From contig OY969915.1 in the NCBI GenBank assembly GCA_963704545.1, positions 1,178,001 through 1,242,000 on the forward strand: DNA of 64,000 nucleotides, given 5' to 3'. A program made the translations under genes and the position numbers. The first letter of the stretch is position 1. Each line of letters opens with the position of its first letter. The notes under the pieces were generated by a model. The model made no database searches, was not told the origin of the DNA, and saw only the letters and a list, made by a program, of their open reading frames with translations. This document shows, in pieces, positions 25,801 to 34,072 of the stretch. This stretch comes from VRUE01 sp963704545. GTDB lineage: Bacteria; Actinomycetota; Thermoleophilia; Solirubrobacterales; 70-9.

Positions 25801-26501
25801 CCGAACCGGGCAAAGGGCTCAGCTGCCTCTCTTGTAACCCGACGGGTGCCGCGGCCGAAACGGATGCCCGGCTGCAGATGCGGGCCAGCGGCGATGTCCA
25901 GACCACCCCCTTCCCGCCGGCAACCGCGGCCGTGCAGATCGCCAACGTGACCAGCGACGGGGAGAGGGTCTTCTTCCAGAGCGGCGATCGACTCGTCTCC
26001 GGCGACATCGATGGCTTCCAGGATGTCTACGAGTGGCAGGCGCAGGGCACCGGCGGCTGCGAACGCGAGGGCGGCTGCCTCTCGCTGGTCTCTTCGGGCC
26101 GCAGCATCGAAGACGACTACCTCTACGCGATGACCCCCGACGGGTCGGACGTCTTCTTCCTCAGCGGCGACACCCTGGTCCCCCAGGATCCAGACGGCAC
26201 CCCGTCTATCTACGACGCCCGCGTCGATGGCGGCTTCCCGCCGCCGACCCCACCGCCGGGCGAATGCCTGGGCGAAGCCTGCCAGCCCACGGCGGTGGCG
26301 CCGGATGACCCTAGCCCGGCGAGCCTGAGCTTCGAAGGCGCGGGCAATGTCCACGAAGAACCCGCGACCAAGCCGCGCTGCCCGAAAGGCAAGCGCAAGG
26401 TCCGCTCATCCAACGGCAAGGTGCGCTGCGTCAAGCGCCACGCCAAGAAGAAGAACCGCAAGAGAGACCGAGCCAGCCACAACCGGAGGGCCGCACGATG
26501 A
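22851..26501 (+). CDS. Secreted double beta-propeller protein C' (locus 2)
   Basis: The 1,216-residue protein has the same layout as C: signal peptide, NHL-like propeller (about 36-405), fibronectin-like segment, RAYELVTPPDTHG, TolB/WD40-like propeller (about 540-1140), and a basic two-cysteine tail (PRCPKGKRKV ... VRCVKRHAKKK). The final codons are nearly identical in DNA to those of C. The start codon is preceded by GGGAGAAGAGGAAAGAGAA. It overlaps D' by ATGA. The function is unknown; a scaffold or binding role is inferred from the propellers. Confidence 0.85.
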   Translation: MGHTTNRRSITRATLGICALALLCLALASPAQAADEHLFDPVLSLEGDCKAEDGVADPGCTGAPLAYPAGNAPKAFNIPCGTATDPHGSIYVANSGGTNINGVFKTGEVAVFDPQGKFLTKIPTEKGSCKLAVDSQGVVYVWKVETQTSEGKEVASIDRFDPDSYPPSAATTYSFGASFNFILHEEGQAVDLCANLRSIAVDPSNDHLYISHQCYIEEYGSASEGTPLNPLLDCCIGESEVGKGNAGVDVYGGNHDVYVTKRESHSGAFFSTVAIFDGADGELKCTLDGSDTPDGSFSLEARASLAVDQSNGDFYVYDSARNSIMQFGGGGEGCPHFIGELPPSSQPLVFPGLPGLDLAVDAPCRKGPGLAESCDIGTYESPNAGHVFATSGTTANNSHLFAFEAPNITAVPPEVRDQSATAITEDEAVLRAELNPQGLPTTYRFEYTTQAAFEEHGYEDAISVPVPDQSASAGGAFLPVSAAAPGLNADTTYRFRLRASNCEAEGADLEDCLTLGEGDPGGEGEDASFATYPVTPPGLPDGRAYELVTPPDTHGHVPTMTMLGAGFGNVGFASTMASPDGDSLIFGTMTGSLPELGGSGFQDTFEARRGQGGWQSAFTGLSGAQAEKPFPGGASPDHGYAFWSAEGVKGSLLATGPTTYLRVPDGSEPSPNCAVEAEPLDHFEWIGCGSLGFERRAIGNWISPDAEHVIFSTDNGGAGRTAQQLEPCAPPTGVPAIYDRTPGGQTRCVSLLPGDITPTAAADYKGVSADGSAVAFTVAEDDNLYVRRDNAETLVVAEDNAVFGGLSRDGSRAFFFVEESSGLPLHRGELFACDLDEGGCAGEGAHEPVQIGSGAESVLVNVAADGSAVYFVSPVVLTGEEENGHGAKAQAGEENLYAWDGEAVRFVATVSALDVGGEAGPGGQGLGLWASEVLRPSPGETAGPSNDPSRTTPDGDVFVFQSHEDLTGYESEGRIQVYRYDSEAEPGKGLSCLSCNPTGAAAETDARLQMRASGDVQTTPFPPATAAVQIANVTSDGERVFFQSGDRLVSGDIDGFQDVYEWQAQGTGGCEREGGCLSLVSSGRSIEDDYLYAMTPDGSDVFFLSGDTLVPQDPDGTPSIYDARVDGGFPPPTPPPGECLGEACQPTAVAPDDPSPASLSFEGAGNVHEEPATKPRCPKGKRKVRSSNGKVRCVKRHAKKKNRKRDRASHNRRAAR

Positions 26502-29314
26502 AGCGCCTTGCCACGGCCCTCGCCACCGCCCTTGCAACCGTCGCCCTTGCCGCCGCCGCGCAGGCCGATCCGAGCGAGTACGGGATCGAATCGGTCGGCG
26601 CTTCGCTCTCCACCACCCAGGCCGCCGGCCATCCTGACTTCAGCTCCTCGGTGACGTTGAAGCTTGACGGCAACGGCGAGCTGCCCTCGTCTACCAGCGC
26701 GATCGCCTTTCGCCTGCCCGCGGGCTTGGTCGGCAACCCGAACGCCGTTCCAAGGTGCACCGCCGCGCAGCTGCTGGGCACCGACCCCCACGACCCCTCC
26801 AACGAAACCGGCTGCCCGCAGGCCTCCCAGGTCGGGATCAGCGAAGTCACGCTGAAGAATCAATTTGGCTCGCCGATTTTCTTCGAGCCTGTCTTCAACA
26901 TGGTGCCCCGCCATGGCGAGCCGGCCCGCTTCGGCCTGATCATCACGACCTTCCCGGTCTTCGTCGACACCAAGCTGCGTCAGGGGCCCGGCGAGGACTA
27001 CGGCGTCACCGCCACCTCGGAGGGAGTCAGCGCCCTGATCCCGCTTCTCGCCGCGACGACGACGATCTGGGGTACCCCGGCCGACGAAAGCCACGACGCT
27101 CAGCGGATCACCCCCTACGAGGCGCTCCACAGCGGGGGCGTGCCCGACACTCCCAGCGGCAAACGCCCCGCCGGCCTGGTCCCCGTGCCCTTCATGCTCA
27201 ACCCGGCCCGGTGCGGCGTGGCGCAGGAGGTGGGCTTTGAAGCCACCCCCTACATGCTGCCCGAACTGCACTCCAAAGCCTTCGTCCCGCTGCCCCCCAA
27301 CACCGGCTGCAGCCTGCTCGAGCTGGAGCCCGAGCTCTCGATCGTTCCCACCAGCGCCTCCGCGGAGACGGGAACCGGCCTGAACGCCGAGCTCGACTTC
27401 CCCACCGACGGCCTGGAACACCCCAACCTGCTCGGCGGGGCCCTGCAGAAGAAGGTCGAGGTCACCCTGCCCGAGGGCATCAGCGCCAACCCCTCCCAGG
27501 CGGCCGGGGGCCTCGGCGTCTGCTCCGAAGAGGGCTTCGAAGCCGAGGAGTCCGACTCACTGCCCAACGAGGGCTGCCCCGACACCGCCAAGATCGGCAC
27601 CGTGGAAGCCACCAGCCCCCTGGTCACCGAGACCGCCAAAGGATCGATCTTCCTCGCCAAGCCCTACGAGAACCCCTTCGACTCCCTCCTGGCCATCTAC
27701 ATGGTTCTGCGCATACCGGAGCGGGGAGTAGTGGTGAGGCTCGCCGGTGAGGTCGAGACAGACCCCGAGACCGGCCAGATCACCACCACCTTCGACGAGA
27801 TCCCCCAGCTGCCGGTATCGCACTTCGAGCTGCGCTTCCGCGAGGGCGCCAGGGCCCCCCTGGTCACCCCGAGGACCTGCGGCCACTACGAATCCACGGC
27901 CACCTTCACCGCCTGGTCGGGCCAGGTGGTGACCACCCACCCGAGCTTTGACATCACCTCGGGCGTGGGAGGGGGCGCTTGCCCCAAAGGCGACCTGCCG
28001 CCCTTTAAACCGGGGCTCGTCGCCGGCTCCCTCAACAATGCCGCCGGGCGCTTCAGCCCCTTCAACGTGCGCCTCTCCCGAAACGACGGCGAACAGGAGA
28101 TCACCCACTTCTCGATCAAGCTGCCGCCGGGCCTGGTCGGCAAGCTGGCCGGCGTCCCCTACTGCCCCGACACGGCGATCGAGGCGGCCAAGACTAGGAC
28201 CGGCCCCAACGGAGGACAGGAAGAGCTCGACAGCCCCTCCTGCCCAGCGGCATCGGAGGTAGGCCGCACCCTGGCCGGAGCCGGAGTCGGCAGCGTGCTC
28301 ACCTACGTCCCCGGCAAGGTCTACCTGGCCGGCCCCTACAACGGCTCCAAGCTCTCGATCGTCGCGATCACCGCCGGCGTCGCCGGCCCCTTCGACCTCG
28401 GCACCGTGGTCGTCCGCGAGGCCCTGCAGATCAACCCCGAGACCGCCGAAGTCTTCATCGACGCCACCGGGTCGGACCCGATCCCCCACATCATCCAGGG
28501 CATACCCACTCACCTCAGAGACATAAGGGCCTACGTCGACAAACCCGAATTCGTTTTGAATCCGACCGACTGCACCCCGACCTCGACCGCCTCGACGGTC
28601 CTGGGCGCAGGGTTGGACTTCTCCTCCACCTCTGACGACAACCCGATCACGGTCACCAGCCCCTTCCAGGCAGCCGATTGCGCCGCCCTGCCCTTCAAAC
28701 CGCAGCTGAGCATGAAGCTGAAAGGTGGCACCAAGCGAGGCGCCCACCCCGCCTTCAGCGCTCATTTGGCGATGAACGGTATCGGCGAAGCCGGCATCGC
28801 CTACGCCCAGGTCACCCTGCCAAGAAGCGAGTTCATCGAGAACGCCCACTTCGACACGATCTGCACCCGGGTGCAGTTCAAGGCCGGGGCGGGCAACGGG
28901 GCCCAGTGCCCACCGGGCTCGATCTACGGCAGCGCGAAAGCCGTCACTCCGATCCTTAGTGAGCCGCTCACCGGCCCGGTCTTCCTGCGCTCCTCCGAAC
29001 ACCAGCTGCCCGACCTCGTCATCGCCCTGCACAACTCCCAGGTCGACTTCAACCTGGTCGGCAGGGTGGACTCGGTCAACGGCCAGATCCGCAACACCTT
29101 CGAAGCCGCACCAGACGCTCCCGTCTCCAGCTTCGACATCGCCCTGGCCGGAGGCAAGAAGGGCCTCTTCGTCAACTCGACCAACCTCTGCAAACGAAAG
29201 CACCGCGCCAAGGCCAACTTCATCGGGCAGAACGGCAAGGCCTCCAATTCCAAGCCGGTCTTGAAGGTGAAGTGCAAAGGCAAGGGAAGCAAGCGCCAAA
29301 AGCGCGCCCGCTGA
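26498..29314 (+). CDS. Large secreted protein D' of unknown function (locus 2)
   Basis: The 938-residue homologue of D has a signal peptide (ALATVALAAAAQAD) and the same sequence landmarks: FRLPAGLVGNPNAVPRC, IKLPPGLVGKLAGVPYC, PDLVIALHNSQVDFNLVGRV, and a basic tail KCKGKGSKRQKRAR that lacks three residues of the D tail. D and D' are alike over their whole length, with the strongest differences around residues 110-130 (TLREHTTQPPPFF in D, TLKNQFGSPIFF in D'). It is translationally coupled to C' and E'. No enzymatic motif was seen. Confidence 0.75.
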   Translation: MKRLATALATALATVALAAAAQADPSEYGIESVGASLSTTQAAGHPDFSSSVTLKLDGNGELPSSTSAIAFRLPAGLVGNPNAVPRCTAAQLLGTDPHDPSNETGCPQASQVGISEVTLKNQFGSPIFFEPVFNMVPRHGEPARFGLIITTFPVFVDTKLRQGPGEDYGVTATSEGVSALIPLLAATTTIWGTPADESHDAQRITPYEALHSGGVPDTPSGKRPAGLVPVPFMLNPARCGVAQEVGFEATPYMLPELHSKAFVPLPPNTGCSLLELEPELSIVPTSASAETGTGLNAELDFPTDGLEHPNLLGGALQKKVEVTLPEGISANPSQAAGGLGVCSEEGFEAEESDSLPNEGCPDTAKIGTVEATSPLVTETAKGSIFLAKPYENPFDSLLAIYMVLRIPERGVVVRLAGEVETDPETGQITTTFDEIPQLPVSHFELRFREGARAPLVTPRTCGHYESTATFTAWSGQVVTTHPSFDITSGVGGGACPKGDLPPFKPGLVAGSLNNAAGRFSPFNVRLSRNDGEQEITHFSIKLPPGLVGKLAGVPYCPDTAIEAAKTRTGPNGGQEELDSPSCPAASEVGRTLAGAGVGSVLTYVPGKVYLAGPYNGSKLSIVAITAGVAGPFDLGTVVVREALQINPETAEVFIDATGSDPIPHIIQGIPTHLRDIRAYVDKPEFVLNPTDCTPTSTASTVLGAGLDFSSTSDDNPITVTSPFQAADCAALPFKPQLSMKLKGGTKRGAHPAFSAHLAMNGIGEAGIAYAQVTLPRSEFIENAHFDTICTRVQFKAGAGNGAQCPPGSIYGSAKAVTPILSEPLTGPVFLRSSEHQLPDLVIALHNSQVDFNLVGRVDSVNGQIRNTFEAAPDAPVSSFDIALAGGKKGLFVNSTNLCKRKHRAKANFIGQNGKASNSKPVLKVKCKGKGSKRQKRAR

Positions 29315-30549
29315 TGGGCAGCCCCGTCGCACCGGTCAAGCGGGGCGCGCGGGGCCGTCCGACCTCTGCGGGGCGGATGCAGGCCCAGTTGGCAGATCGC
29401 CTGGCTGCCCGCCGCGGAGAGATCGAAGCGGCCGCGGCGACCCGCATCTACGCGATCTCAGACCCCGCGGAGATCGACGATCCCACCTACCTCGAAGGCC
29501 TGCGCGCGGCCCTCGTCGCCGCCGTCGACTACGGCCTCGCCGCGGTCGAGCTGGGAGAGGAGCGCTGCCCGCCTCCTCCACCGGCGCTCTTGGTGCAGGC
29601 GCGGATGGCGGCAAGGGCGGGGGTAGGCCTCGACACCGTCCTTCGCCGCTACTTCGCCGGTTATGCCCTGCTCGGGGACTTCCTGCTCGCCGAGGCCGAG
29701 CAGGCTGAGTTGATCGACTGCCCGGCCTTCAAAATCCTCCTGCGCTCTCAGGCGGCCCTCTTCGATCGCCTGCTCGCCGTGGTCAGCGAGGAGCACCGGC
29801 GGGAGGCGAAACGGCACAAGGGGGACTCTGGACGGCGCCGGGCGGACCGGATCGAGCGGCTCATCGCGGGCGAGCCTCTGGACGTCTCCCGATTCGACTA
29901 TGACTTCGATGCCCATCATTTGGGTGGGATTGCCAAGGGAGCCGCCGCGTCGCAGGCGATTCACGCGCTCGCGGACGCAGCGGATCGGCGCGTGATGGCC
30001 GTTGAGCAATCCAAGGACACGGTCTGGTTCTGGCTCGGCGGTCGCCGCGGGATCGATTGTGGCCGACTCGACGACTACGTCGCGTCGAGCTGGCCGTCTC
30101 AGGTCTGTCTGGGCCTCGGCGAGCCTGCCCACGGCCTGGCCGGTTGGCGACTCACCCATCGCCAAGCCAAGGCGACGCTGCCGATCGCCCTGCAATCCCC
30201 CGGGCGAATCGCTCGCTATGCCGATGTCGCCCTGCTCACCACGGTCGTACGAGACGAGCTCCTGTCGACCTCGCTGTGGAGGCTCTACCTGGCTCCGCTG
30301 GAAGCCGAGAAGGACAAGGGCGAGGCTCTGCGCCACACCCTGCGCGCATACTTTGCTGCCGGCCGCAACACTTCCTCGGCCGCGGCCGCTTCGGGGATCA
30401 GTCGCCAGGCCGCCGCCAAGCGGTTGCACACAGCGGAGGAGCGGGTCGGTCGTCCTCTGGTGAGCTGTGGCAACGAGCTTGAGATCGCCCTGCGCCTGGA
30501 GGCTCTCGGCATGGCCGGTGGCAAACCGCAACCTCTTAACACGTTCTGA
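29314..30549 (+). CDS. PucR/CdaR-type helix-turn-helix regulator E' (locus 2)
   Basis: ATG 29314 overlaps the D' stop by one base and gives 411 residues (MGSPVAPVKRGARGRPTSAG), matching the start of E. The N-terminal helical domain is well conserved with E (GLRAALVAAVDYGLAAVELG, VLRRYFAGYALLGDFL). The middle domain ends LGEPAHGLAGWRLTHRQAKA, and the C-terminal HTH reads FAAGRNTSSAAAASGISRQ, then AAAKRLHTAEERVGRPL. The recognition-helix region differs strongly from E (ISRQAAAKRLHT against VKRHTVSNRIRM), so the two paralogues may not bind the same sites. Confidence 0.8.
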   Translation: MGSPVAPVKRGARGRPTSAGRMQAQLADRLAARRGEIEAAAATRIYAISDPAEIDDPTYLEGLRAALVAAVDYGLAAVELGEERCPPPPPALLVQARMAARAGVGLDTVLRRYFAGYALLGDFLLAEAEQAELIDCPAFKILLRSQAALFDRLLAVVSEEHRREAKRHKGDSGRRRADRIERLIAGEPLDVSRFDYDFDAHHLGGIAKGAAASQAIHALADAADRRVMAVEQSKDTVWFWLGGRRGIDCGRLDDYVASSWPSQVCLGLGEPAHGLAGWRLTHRQAKATLPIALQSPGRIARYADVALLTTVVRDELLSTSLWRLYLAPLEAEKDKGEALRHTLRAYFAAGRNTSSAAAASGISRQAAAKRLHTAEERVGRPLVSCGNELEIALRLEALGMAGGKPQPLNTF

Positions 30550-30651
30550 CACCACATTTGCCTGGTGTAGAGGTAGGGAGACGGTGTTCACTTCAGATAA
30601 CTGTCACACCAATTTTAAACCGGTGAGTGTCGCTCGCCGGAGAGGAGGAAT

Positions 30652-31314
30652 GTGGTGCAACGAATCACCGTTTCAATCCTTGTAATTGCAGCGCTCGCGC
30701 TTGCGGGGTTGGCTGGGACGTCCACGGCCTCGGCGGCAACCGTGCTTTGCAAAGCCAACGAATCTCCCTGTGCCAACGCGAATGTCCGGCCTCCCGGAAC
30801 TTCCATCGGCGGCTGGAAAGAAAAAGAAAAAGTCAGCCTCACACTCAACGCGCTTCTCGTGGGTTACACCTGCAAAGGCGGCTACTTCGGCGCCACCAGC
30901 ACCGCCGAAGCGGGCAACCCCCTGCCCGCGAACGGCTTCATGATCTCCAGCTACTGCACCGTCTCGGTGGGAGGAAACCCGCCGCAGTCTTGCAGCAGCC
31001 TGACGGTCTCTGAACCGCCGACGACGGTGGTGGCCACCGGCGGAGGCAGCGGGACCCTCACCTACGGCACGCCGAGCCAGCACCTGAGCGTCACGTTCAC
31101 CTGTCAGTACAACAGCAAATCCTCCTTCACATGCAAGTGGGGGGCGGAATCGGTGCCGCTTACGTTGGACTGGGGTAAAGAAACGTTTGGGGCCACCAAC
31201 GCGCCGCTGACGCTCGAAGAAAAAAGCGGCGAAGGCAGCGTCGTCTGCTACAACAGCGCGAAACTGACTATCAGCACCGACGCGGCATACCTCAGCTACA
31301 TCTCCACGTTCTAG
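30652..31314 (+). CDS. Small secreted protein F' (locus 2)
   Basis: The 220-residue protein starts at one of two consecutive GTG codons (30652 or 30655) after AGGAGG (30643-30648). A signal peptide (VIAALALAGLAGTSTASA) precedes one module related to those of F: TVLCKANESPCANAN at its start, TSTAEAGNPLPANGF where F has TTAESGNPLSANGE, and a final KLTISTDAAYLSYIST. Cysteines are conserved with F. The function is unknown. Confidence 0.72.
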   Translation: MVQRITVSILVIAALALAGLAGTSTASAATVLCKANESPCANANVRPPGTSIGGWKEKEKVSLTLNALLVGYTCKGGYFGATSTAEAGNPLPANGFMISSYCTVSVGGNPPQSCSSLTVSEPPTTVVATGGGSGTLTYGTPSQHLSVTFTCQYNSKSSFTCKWGAESVPLTLDWGKETFGATNAPLTLEEKSGEGSVVCYNSAKLTISTDAAYLSYISTF

Positions 31315-31329
31315 TCAGTCGATGACCCA

Positions 31330-31359
31330 GAGAGGGGCCACCGTAGGGTGGCCCCTCTC
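31330..31359 (+). terminator. Strong terminator after F'
   Basis: GAGAGGGGCCACC pairs perfectly with GGTGGCCCCTCTC around a GTAG loop, 15 bp after the stop of F'. It marks the end of locus 2. Confidence 0.75.
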
Positions 31360-31381
31360 GGACTCCGAACGGCGTTAGCAC

Positions 31382-31594
31382 GAACTCTTCGTCTCGATCA
31401 ACCCGATCCCCGCCGAACACCCGGGGCCCTTCACATTCCCGATCGTCCTCAACGGAGCTTTGGCTCCCGACGGCTCCCAGGGAACCCTGAGAACAAGCGG
31501 AGCCTTCGATTGCTCCATTCGGAGCCGGCCAGGTCTCCAGGGCGAACTGTGGCTCGACATGGTCACGGGGCCGCTCACCGCTGAAGCTGAATAA
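31382..31594 (+). pseudogene. Remnant of a gene like 32954-34027
   Basis: Read in the frame of 31382 this gives ELFVSINPIPAEHPGPFTFP and then APDGSQGTLRTSGAF. It matches the middle of the secreted protein at 32954-34027 (LFVSINPIFPAEHPSGPTFT, SPSGAEGTLRTGGSL) and continues at DNA level through GGAGCCGGCCAGGTCT. A one-base loss there (TCTCCAGG for TCTTCCAGG) shifts the frame, and smaller in-frame losses are visible. There is no start, signal peptide or upstream part. It is a decayed fragment, probably from duplication of the neighbouring gene. Confidence 0.75.
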
Positions 31595-31692
31595 GCTGTA
31601 GGTGGAAACGGCCTGGTTTTTAGACTTCCATGGGATCAGCGCGTCATGAGCAGGGAGAGGGTGTTTCAACAACCGTGCGGCAGGGGTGGGCG

Positions 31693-32502
31693 ATGCAACA
31701 AGTGAGGCGAAGGCTGAGCTACGGCAGACTCTCTACGCCGACGTTCCTCTCGGCCCTCCTGATCCTCGCCGTGGCAGCAGTCGCCACCGCCGCCACCGTC
31801 CAACAAGGCAACCTCCGCATCACCGTCCTCTCCCAGCTGAAGCCCTACAAGCTCCCCCGCACCACGCCCGCCCCGATTGCCGTCTTCGTCGCCGGGCACC
31901 TGCAGAGCCCCAGCGGCGGCATCCCGCCGCAGCTGCAAAGGCTGACGATCCAGGTCAACCGCCACGGCTTGCTGCAGTCCAGGGGCCTGCCCGTATGCAA
32001 CGTCCCCGAAGTCCAGCCCGCCTCCACCGAACGCGCCTTGGAGCGCTGCCAGGACGCCCTGATCGGCTCCGGGCGCTTCTGGGCCAACATCGTCCTCCCA
32101 GACCAGGGCGCCTACCCGACCCAGGGTCGCCTGCTGATCTTCAACGGGAGGAAGGGGGGACGCCCGGCGATCCTCGCCCACATCTTCACCTCCCACCCCT
32201 TCAACAGCTCCTTCGTCATCCCCTTCTCGATCAAGCGGATCTCCAAGGGCCCCTACGGCACCGAGCTCAAGGCATCCCTTCCCGAGGCCCTTGGCTCCTG
32301 GGGCTACCTGGACCGGATCAAGCTCACCCTGCGGCGCAAATACACCTACAGGGGGCACCAGCTCTCCTACTTCAACGCCGCCTGCCCCGCCCCCAGGGGA
32401 GCCGAGCGCGCCTCCTTCCCGCTTGCCTACGCCAACTTCGAGTTCGCCGGGCGCTCCGACATGGGCGCGACGGTGAACAAGACCTGCGGGGTGGCGGAGT
32501 GA
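31693..32502 (+). CDS. Secreted protein of unknown function, first gene of a three-gene operon
   Basis: I take ATG 31693 (MQQVRRRLSYGR), giving 269 residues; the open frame allows a start as early as 31630. A hydrophobic segment (ALLILAVAAVATAATVQQGN) acts as signal peptide or anchor. The mature part is beta-rich, with the phrases RLTIQVNRHGLL, LPVCNVPEVQPAST and QDALIGSGRF, which I have seen only as unassigned actinobacterial secreted sequence. Two cysteines near residues 115-140 could pair. Its TGA overlaps the GTG of the next gene. Confidence 0.65.
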   Translation: MQQVRRRLSYGRLSTPTFLSALLILAVAAVATAATVQQGNLRITVLSQLKPYKLPRTTPAPIAVFVAGHLQSPSGGIPPQLQRLTIQVNRHGLLQSRGLPVCNVPEVQPASTERALERCQDALIGSGRFWANIVLPDQGAYPTQGRLLIFNGRKGGRPAILAHIFTSHPFNSSFVIPFSIKRISKGPYGTELKASLPEALGSWGYLDRIKLTLRRKYTYRGHQLSYFNAACPAPRGAERASFPLAYANFEFAGRSDMGATVNKTCGVAE

Positions 32503-32957
32503 GCCGCACCGCGCAGGCTCCCTCGCGCTTTGGTGCCCCTGAGGCCGCCCGCCGCGGCTTCGTCGAGGCGATGAACGCCCGGGACCTCCCCGCCGCGATC
32601 GCCTGCTTCGCCCGCGACGGCTGCCTGATCACCCCCGACGCGACCGCGATTCACGGCCGCGAGGCGATCGCCGCCGTGCTCGCCCAGTTGATCGAACGCG
32701 CCACCGAGATCGAGGTCGTTCTCTCCGACGCCCTCAGGGCCGGCGAGGTGGTGCTGGTGGCCGAGCGCTGGCGGATCCGCTCCAGGGGAGCGGGGCAAGG
32801 CGACTTCGTGCAGGAAACGAGGGCGACCCTGGTGACGTGCCAGATCGAGGGGCAGTGGAGGCTCTCGATCCTGGCGCCGTGGGGGTGGGGAGCTCCCACC
32901 GCGGCCCCGGTCCCCTCGCAGCTACCAGAGCCCAAATCAAGGAGGAGGAAGAGATGA
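32499..32957 (+). CDS. NTF2/SnoaL-like protein
   Basis: GTG 32499 overlaps the preceding stop (GTGA). The 152-residue product fits the NTF2-like/SnoaL fold: an N-terminal helix with FVEAMNARDLPAAIACFARD, then GCLITPDATAIHGREAIAAV, and paired strands VVLVAERWRI and WRLSILAPWG. The fold is used by small ligand-binding proteins or cyclases; no catalytic assignment is possible. It is cytoplasmic (no signal peptide) although both operon partners are secreted. The last 20 residues are basic and proline-rich. Confidence 0.7.
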   Translation: MSRTAQAPSRFGAPEAARRGFVEAMNARDLPAAIACFARDGCLITPDATAIHGREAIAAVLAQLIERATEIEVVLSDALRAGEVVLVAERWRIRSRGAGQGDFVQETRATLVTCQIEGQWRLSILAPWGWGAPTAAPVPSQLPEPKSRRRKR

Positions 32958-34027
32958 GAAGGACGGCAACGACACTGGGCGCCCTGGCGCTGATCGCATC
33001 CCTTGCGCTTGCTCCTTCGGCACAGGCCACCTATGACCCGGTCGGCTCGGGCACCACCAAGCTCACCATCGAGAAGTCCTTCTCCTCCTTTCTGAAGAAG
33101 GAGGGCATAACCCTCACCGCCAAGGCGGGAGCCAAGCGCAAGGGCAAGAACATCACCCTGCCGGTTACCGCGGGCAACCTCGACCCGACCCTCGGCATGG
33201 GGGAGATAAGCCAGGAAGGCACGATTGCCTTTCAGGGCAAGCGGGGCAAGGTTCCCCTGCGCAACGTCACGGTCAAAACCAAGCAGGCGACCCTGATCGC
33301 CAAAGTGGGGGGAGGCCAGCTCAAAGTGGCGACTTCCTCCAAGCGCTCCTCCGCTCGCTCCGGCTTCGGCACCAAGTACACCGCCAAGCAGCTGAAGCTG
33401 ACCGCAAAGGTCGTCACCCGGCTGAACAAGAAGCTGCGGCCCGAGACGCCCTTCCAAGAGGGCCAGGTGGTCGGCACCCTCGCCACCAACGCCCAGCCCC
33501 AGCTGATCACGGTCCTCGAGCAGAACAGGGCCAGCGTCGTTCTCGATCCGGCCTTTGTGACAAAGATGGACTCCCTCTTCGTCTCGATCAACCCGATCTT
33601 CCCCGCCGAACACCCATCGGGGCCGACCTTCACCTTCCCGGTCTCCGTCGGCGGGGCGATCTCGCCCTCGGGAGCCGAAGGCACTCTCAGAACAGGAGGC
33701 TCGCTCGAATTCCTCCAGCTCGGAGCCGGCCAGGTCTTCCAGGCGGAACAGTGGCTCGACCTTGCCTCCAGGAGCGACACAGCGGAGGTGGACATCGAGC
33801 CCACCCCTGCTTTCCCCGGCAAGTTGGGGCGGGTCGGGGCCTATGACATTGGCGCCTACTCGGCTGTCTCTGATCCCAAGGCCCGCACGATCTCGGTCTC
33901 CGGGGCGCCCCTGACCCTGACCGCCTCAACCGCGCAGAGCTTCAACGAAGCGTTTGCGGAGGGCAAAGCGGCGTTTGGGGCGGGAGAGGCCTTCGGGGCG
34001 GTGAGCTTCGTGGCTCAGGGGCAGTAG
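32954..34027 (+). CDS. Secreted HtaA-like two-module protein
   Basis: ATG 32954 overlaps the previous stop (ATGA) and has GGAGGAGGAA just upstream. The 357-residue protein has a signal peptide (ALALIASLALAPSAQATYDP). Two similar beta-rich modules follow, each with a strand, a Gly/Pro turn and a GxLxF-like ending (LPVTAGNLDPTLGMGEISQE, then FPVSVGGAISPSGAEGTLRT). This resembles the HtaA fold used for haem uptake in other actinobacteria, but I cannot confirm the haem-ligand residues, so the assignment is weak. A decayed piece of a close relative lies at 31382-31594. Confidence 0.6.
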   Translation: MRRTATTLGALALIASLALAPSAQATYDPVGSGTTKLTIEKSFSSFLKKEGITLTAKAGAKRKGKNITLPVTAGNLDPTLGMGEISQEGTIAFQGKRGKVPLRNVTVKTKQATLIAKVGGGQLKVATSSKRSSARSGFGTKYTAKQLKLTAKVVTRLNKKLRPETPFQEGQVVGTLATNAQPQLITVLEQNRASVVLDPAFVTKMDSLFVSINPIFPAEHPSGPTFTFPVSVGGAISPSGAEGTLRTGGSLEFLQLGAGQVFQAEQWLDLASRSDTAEVDIEPTPAFPGKLGRVGAYDIGAYSAVSDPKARTISVSGAPLTLTASTAQSFNEAFAEGKAAFGAGEAFGAVSFVAQGQ

Positions 34028-34072
34028 GGGAGCTGATGCTCCTCTCGATGCCTACGCCCGGCTCGGTTTCGT

